From Microbacterium sp. cx-55 (GTDB lineage Bacteria; Actinomycetota; Actinomycetes; Actinomycetales; Microbacteriaceae), in NCBI RefSeq assembly GCF_021117345.1, contig NZ_CP088261.1, positions 806,001 to 870,000 on the forward strand: a DNA stretch of 64,000 bases. Direction: 5' to 3'. This document shows positions 61,645 through 64,000 of this stretch, in pieces. Position numbers and translations under genes: made by a program. A model generated the notes under the pieces. The model was not told the origin of the DNA. It made no database searches and worked only from the letters and a program-made list of their open reading frames with translations. Positions within the stretch are counted from its first letter, which is position 1. Each line of letters begins with the position of its first letter.

Positions 61645-63338
61645 GACAGGCTGTCGAGAAGCGCTCGTGCGCCGGAGGACAGCGCGTCCAGGCGGGTGCG
61701 GGCAGCATCCGCGGAGTCGCCCCGCACGTCGAGGTACAGCTTGAGTTTCGGTTCGGTACCGGAGGGGCGCACGATCAGGCGCCCGCCGCCCTTGACCGCG
61801 TACCGCAGCACATCGCCGGGCGGCAGGTCGCCGGATCCCTCGAGCAGGTCGTCGACGCGGGTGACCTTGGTCTCGCCGATCCGGGCCGGATGCTGCGCCC
61901 GCAGCGCAGCCATGATCCGGGCGATCGTCGAGACATCGTCGACCCGCACCGAGATCTGATCGCTCGCGTAGTACCCGAAGGTCTCGTCGAACTCGGTCAG
62001 CAGATCGGAGAGCGTGCGGCCGTCGGCGCGCGCCTCGGCGACGAGGCCGAGGATCGCGACCGCGGCCGAGATCCCGTCCTTGTCGCGCACGGTTCCGGGA
62101 TTCACGAGGTAGCCGAGGGCTTCTTCGAACCCGTAGGCGAGGCCGGGGGCGCGCGAGATCCACTTGAAGCCCGTCAGGGTGGCGTGAAAGTCGAGCCCGT
62201 AGTGCGTCGCCACGGCCTCGAGGCCGGGGGAGGAGACCAGCGAGCACGCGAGCGCTGCGCCTTCGGTGGCACCGGATGCAGCGACCAGCCGCGCAGCGCG
62301 CCAGCCGAGCAGCAGCCCGACCTGGTTGCCGGTCAGGCGTCGCCATCCGCCGTCGGCGTCCGCATCCGGGATCGCGACCGCCAAGCGGTCGGCGTCGGGG
62401 TCGTTCGCGATGATCAGTTCGGCGTTCTCGCGCCGCGCGGTCTCGAACGCGAGGTCCATCGCGCCCGGCTCCTCGGGGTTCGGGAAGGCCACCGTCGGGA
62501 ACGCGGCATCGGGCTGGATCTGCTCGGCGACCACGATGGGGGCCGGGTACCCCGCGGTCGACACGATGCGTCCGAGCGTCTCCGCTCCGACGCCGTGCAG
62601 GGCGGTGTAGACCCAGCGGAGCCCCTCGGCGCCGGCGACCGCGGGGGCGACGGCGGAGGTCGCCTCGACGTAGGCGTCCACGACGGACTCGGGCGCCGTG
62701 CGGTAGGCGAGGGACCGCGGCAGTTCGCTGACGGGAGCAGATGCAGCGACCCGCGCGATGTGCGCGGCGATCTCGCCGTCGGCGGGCGGAACGATCTGCG
62801 AGCCGTCGTCGGCGCCGCCGAGGTACACCTTGTACCCGTTGTCGTTCGGCGGATTGTGGCTCGCCGTGACCATGACGCCGGCGTCGGCGCCGAGGGCGCG
62901 CACGGCGAAGGCCAGCACGGGCGTCGGCAGAAGACGCGGCAGCAGCACGGCATCGAAGTCGGCGCCGGCGAAGATCTCGGCGGAGTCGCGCGCGAAGACG
63001 TCGGAGTTCTTGCGCCCGTCGTAGCCGACGACCACGGTCGGCGTCCGGCCGGCCGGGGCGTGTTCCCGCAGGTAGCCCGCGAGTCCCGCGGCGGCCTGCG
63101 CGACGAGCACCCGGTTCATCCGCTGCGGGCCGGCGCCGAGTTCGCCGCGGAGGCCGGCCGTGCCGAACTCGAGTCGACCGTCGAAGCGGTCCGCGAGTTC
63201 GGCGGATGCGGCGGCGTCGCCCGCATCCGCCCGCTCCAGGATGGCCTCGAGCTCTGCACGGGTCTCCGGATCGGGATCCTGCGCGAGCCAGTCGCGTGCC
63301 GCAGCGGCGAAACCGCCCGCCGCGTCCGGGGCGCTCAC
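61641..63338 (-). CDS. Phosphohexomutase (phosphoglucomutase/phosphomannomutase type)
   Basis: The 565-residue enzyme moves phosphate between C1 and C6 of a hexose, or between C1 and C5 of a pentose. The active Ser is in VMVTASHNPPNDNGYKVY, the metal loop is IANDPDADRLAVA, sugar recognition uses GFEEALGYLV, and phosphate binding is in VRPSGTEPKLKLYL. The length and N terminus (GTAGLRGELGAGPQRMN) fit the PgcA/phosphopentomutase-like branch of this superfamily. The neighbouring purine phosphorylase, overlapping by four bases (GTGA), suggests ribose 1-phosphate is one substrate; mannose or glucose phosphates are alternatives. Confidence 0.9.
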   Translation of the reverse strand: MSAPDAAGGFAAAARDWLAQDPDPETRAELEAILERADAGDAAASAELADRFDGRLEFGTAGLRGELGAGPQRMNRVLVAQAAAGLAGYLREHAPAGRTPTVVVGYDGRKNSDVFARDSAEIFAGADFDAVLLPRLLPTPVLAFAVRALGADAGVMVTASHNPPNDNGYKVYLGGADDGSQIVPPADGEIAAHIARVAASAPVSELPRSLAYRTAPESVVDAYVEATSAVAPAVAGAEGLRWVYTALHGVGAETLGRIVSTAGYPAPIVVAEQIQPDAAFPTVAFPNPEEPGAMDLAFETARRENAELIIANDPDADRLAVAIPDADADGGWRRLTGNQVGLLLGWRAARLVAASGATEGAALACSLVSSPGLEAVATHYGLDFHATLTGFKWISRAPGLAYGFEEALGYLVNPGTVRDKDGISAAVAILGLVAEARADGRTLSDLLTEFDETFGYYASDQISVRVDDVSTIARIMAALRAQHPARIGETKVTRVDDLLEGSGDLPPGDVLRYAVKGGGRLIVRPSGTEPKLKLYLDVRGDSADAARTRLDALSSGARALLDSLS

Positions 63339-64000
63339 AGCGCGCCGATCACGCGAGCGAGCAGGGCAGAGATCACGGGCTCCGCCTCGCGGCCCGCCTC
63401 GATCACCTCGGCGTGGCTGAGCGGCGTGGTCTGGATGCCGGCGGCGAGGTTCGTGATGAGCGAGAACCCGAGGATCTCCATGCCGGCCTGTCGCGCGGCG
63501 ATCGCCTCGAGCGCGGTCGACATGCCGACGATGTGCCCGCCGATGATCCGCGCCATCTGCACCTCGGCGGGAGTCTCGTAGTGCGGACCGCGGAACTGCA
63601 CGTACACACCCTCGTCGAGCGACGGGTCGATCCCGCGGGCCAGCTCGCGCAGGCGCGTGGAGTAGAGGTCGGTGAGGTCGATGAACGTGGCGCCCTCGAG
63701 CGGCGAGTCGGCGGTCAGGTTGATGTGGTCGCTGATGAGCACCGGCTGCCCGGGCGTCCACTCGCGCTTGATGCCGCCGGCGCCGTTGGTGAGCACCATC
63801 GTCTTCACGCCCGTCGCGGCCGCGGTTCGCACGCTGTGCACGACCCGGCGGACGCCGTGGTCCTCGTAGTAGTGGGTGCGCGCGCCGATGACGAGCACGT
63901 TCTTGCCGCCGGGCGTGCGGACGCTGCGGAGCGTGCCGACGTGTCCCTCGAGCGCGGGCTTGCTGAAGCCGGTCACCTCGGTCGCCGGGATCGTCGCGAC
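63335..64000 (-). CDS. Purine nucleoside phosphorylase (5' end outside the window)
   Basis: The visible 221 residues run from the window edge to the stop at 63335. The frame is open at the edge (VATIPATEVTGFSKP), so the N terminus is missing. The family signature covers VLVIGARTHYYEDHGVRRVVHSVR and the base and phosphate sites LTNGAGGIKREWTPG, VYVQFRGPHYETPAEVQMA and GMSTALEAIAARQAGMEILGFSLITNLAAG, as in trimeric purine phosphorylases that split inosine and guanosine. It is followed directly by the phosphohexomutase gene, which could use the ribose 1-phosphate formed. Confidence 0.93.
   Translation of the reverse strand, partial: VATIPATEVTGFSKPALEGHVGTLRSVRTPGGKNVLVIGARTHYYEDHGVRRVVHSVRTAAATGVKTMVLTNGAGGIKREWTPGQPVLISDHINLTADSPLEGATFIDLTDLYSTRLRELARGIDPSLDEGVYVQFRGPHYETPAEVQMARIIGGHIVGMSTALEAIAARQAGMEILGFSLITNLAAGIQTTPLSHAEVIEAGREAEPVISALLARVIGAL

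Noticed and set aside
1..64000. tRNA or rRNA genes
   Set aside because: I looked for cloverleaf-like segments with GGTTCGA-type arms in the gaps and found none that hold; the only structured RNA I can support is the FMN riboswitch.

Overview
The window is high-GC DNA with the gene content and style of an actinobacterium of the family Microbacteriaceae, most likely Microbacterium or a close relative. The genus is an inference from gene content. The supports are a GTP-type PEP carboxykinase next to a RamB-like regulator, a CDAB-ordered succinate dehydrogenase operon, a fused RibBA, frequent GTG starts and many four-base overlaps. The first ~980 bases are visibly less GC-rich, hold two genes I do not recognise, and look like accessory DNA.

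Layout. 1-978: end of an exported protein and a membrane protein. 1298-2770: succinate-semialdehyde dehydrogenase. 2816-10049: a sugar-type (CUT1) ABC importer without its ATPase, divergent from a DmoA-like flavin monooxygenase and two DszC/SfnB-like flavoenzymes, probably an organosulfur scavenging locus. 10068-13511: RamB-like regulator divergent from pckG. 14270-18213: ABC exporter, small membrane protein, MHS-family transporter. 18568-22243: rib operon (ribD-ribE-ribBA-ribH) behind an FMN riboswitch. 22730-27157: SorC regulator divergent from glpD-glpK. 27556-31201: Fpg/Nei glycosylase, acetyltransferase, L-lactate-type dehydrogenase and its GntR regulator. 31419-34328: a DUF559/AbiEi-like gene, trpS and xthA. 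34399-39223: YihY-type membrane protein and sdhCDAB. 39409-40524: manC. 40686-49954: nucleoside uptake and salvage operon. 50261-57561: alpha/beta hydrolase, then a mannitol PTS operon that also carries HPr and enzyme I, divergent from mtlR. 59825-64000: a second DUF559/AbiEi-like gene, acetyltransferase, phosphohexomutase and the end of a purine nucleoside phosphorylase.

Most genes are ordinary central metabolism: mannitol, glycerol, lactate, nucleoside and C4 carbon entry feeding the TCA cycle and gluconeogenesis.

The unusual part lies between the genes. At least seven families of long imperfect palindromes (51-83 bp, arms 10-17 bp, copy length nearly invariant within a family) sit in 3' flanks of genes and never in the divergent promoter regions. 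Family A forms two six-copy arrays in which every copy is exactly 17-nt arm, 17-nt loop, 17-nt arm. Families B and C each bracket, on both sides, a gene with an AbiEi-like N-terminal domain and a PD-(D/E)XK/DUF559-like C-terminal domain. This resembles REP palindromes with their RAYT transposase, but with a nuclease of a different fold, and it is the best candidate here for an undescribed system. The link is inferred from two loci only. I saw no tRNA, rRNA, CRISPR array, insertion sequence or origin.
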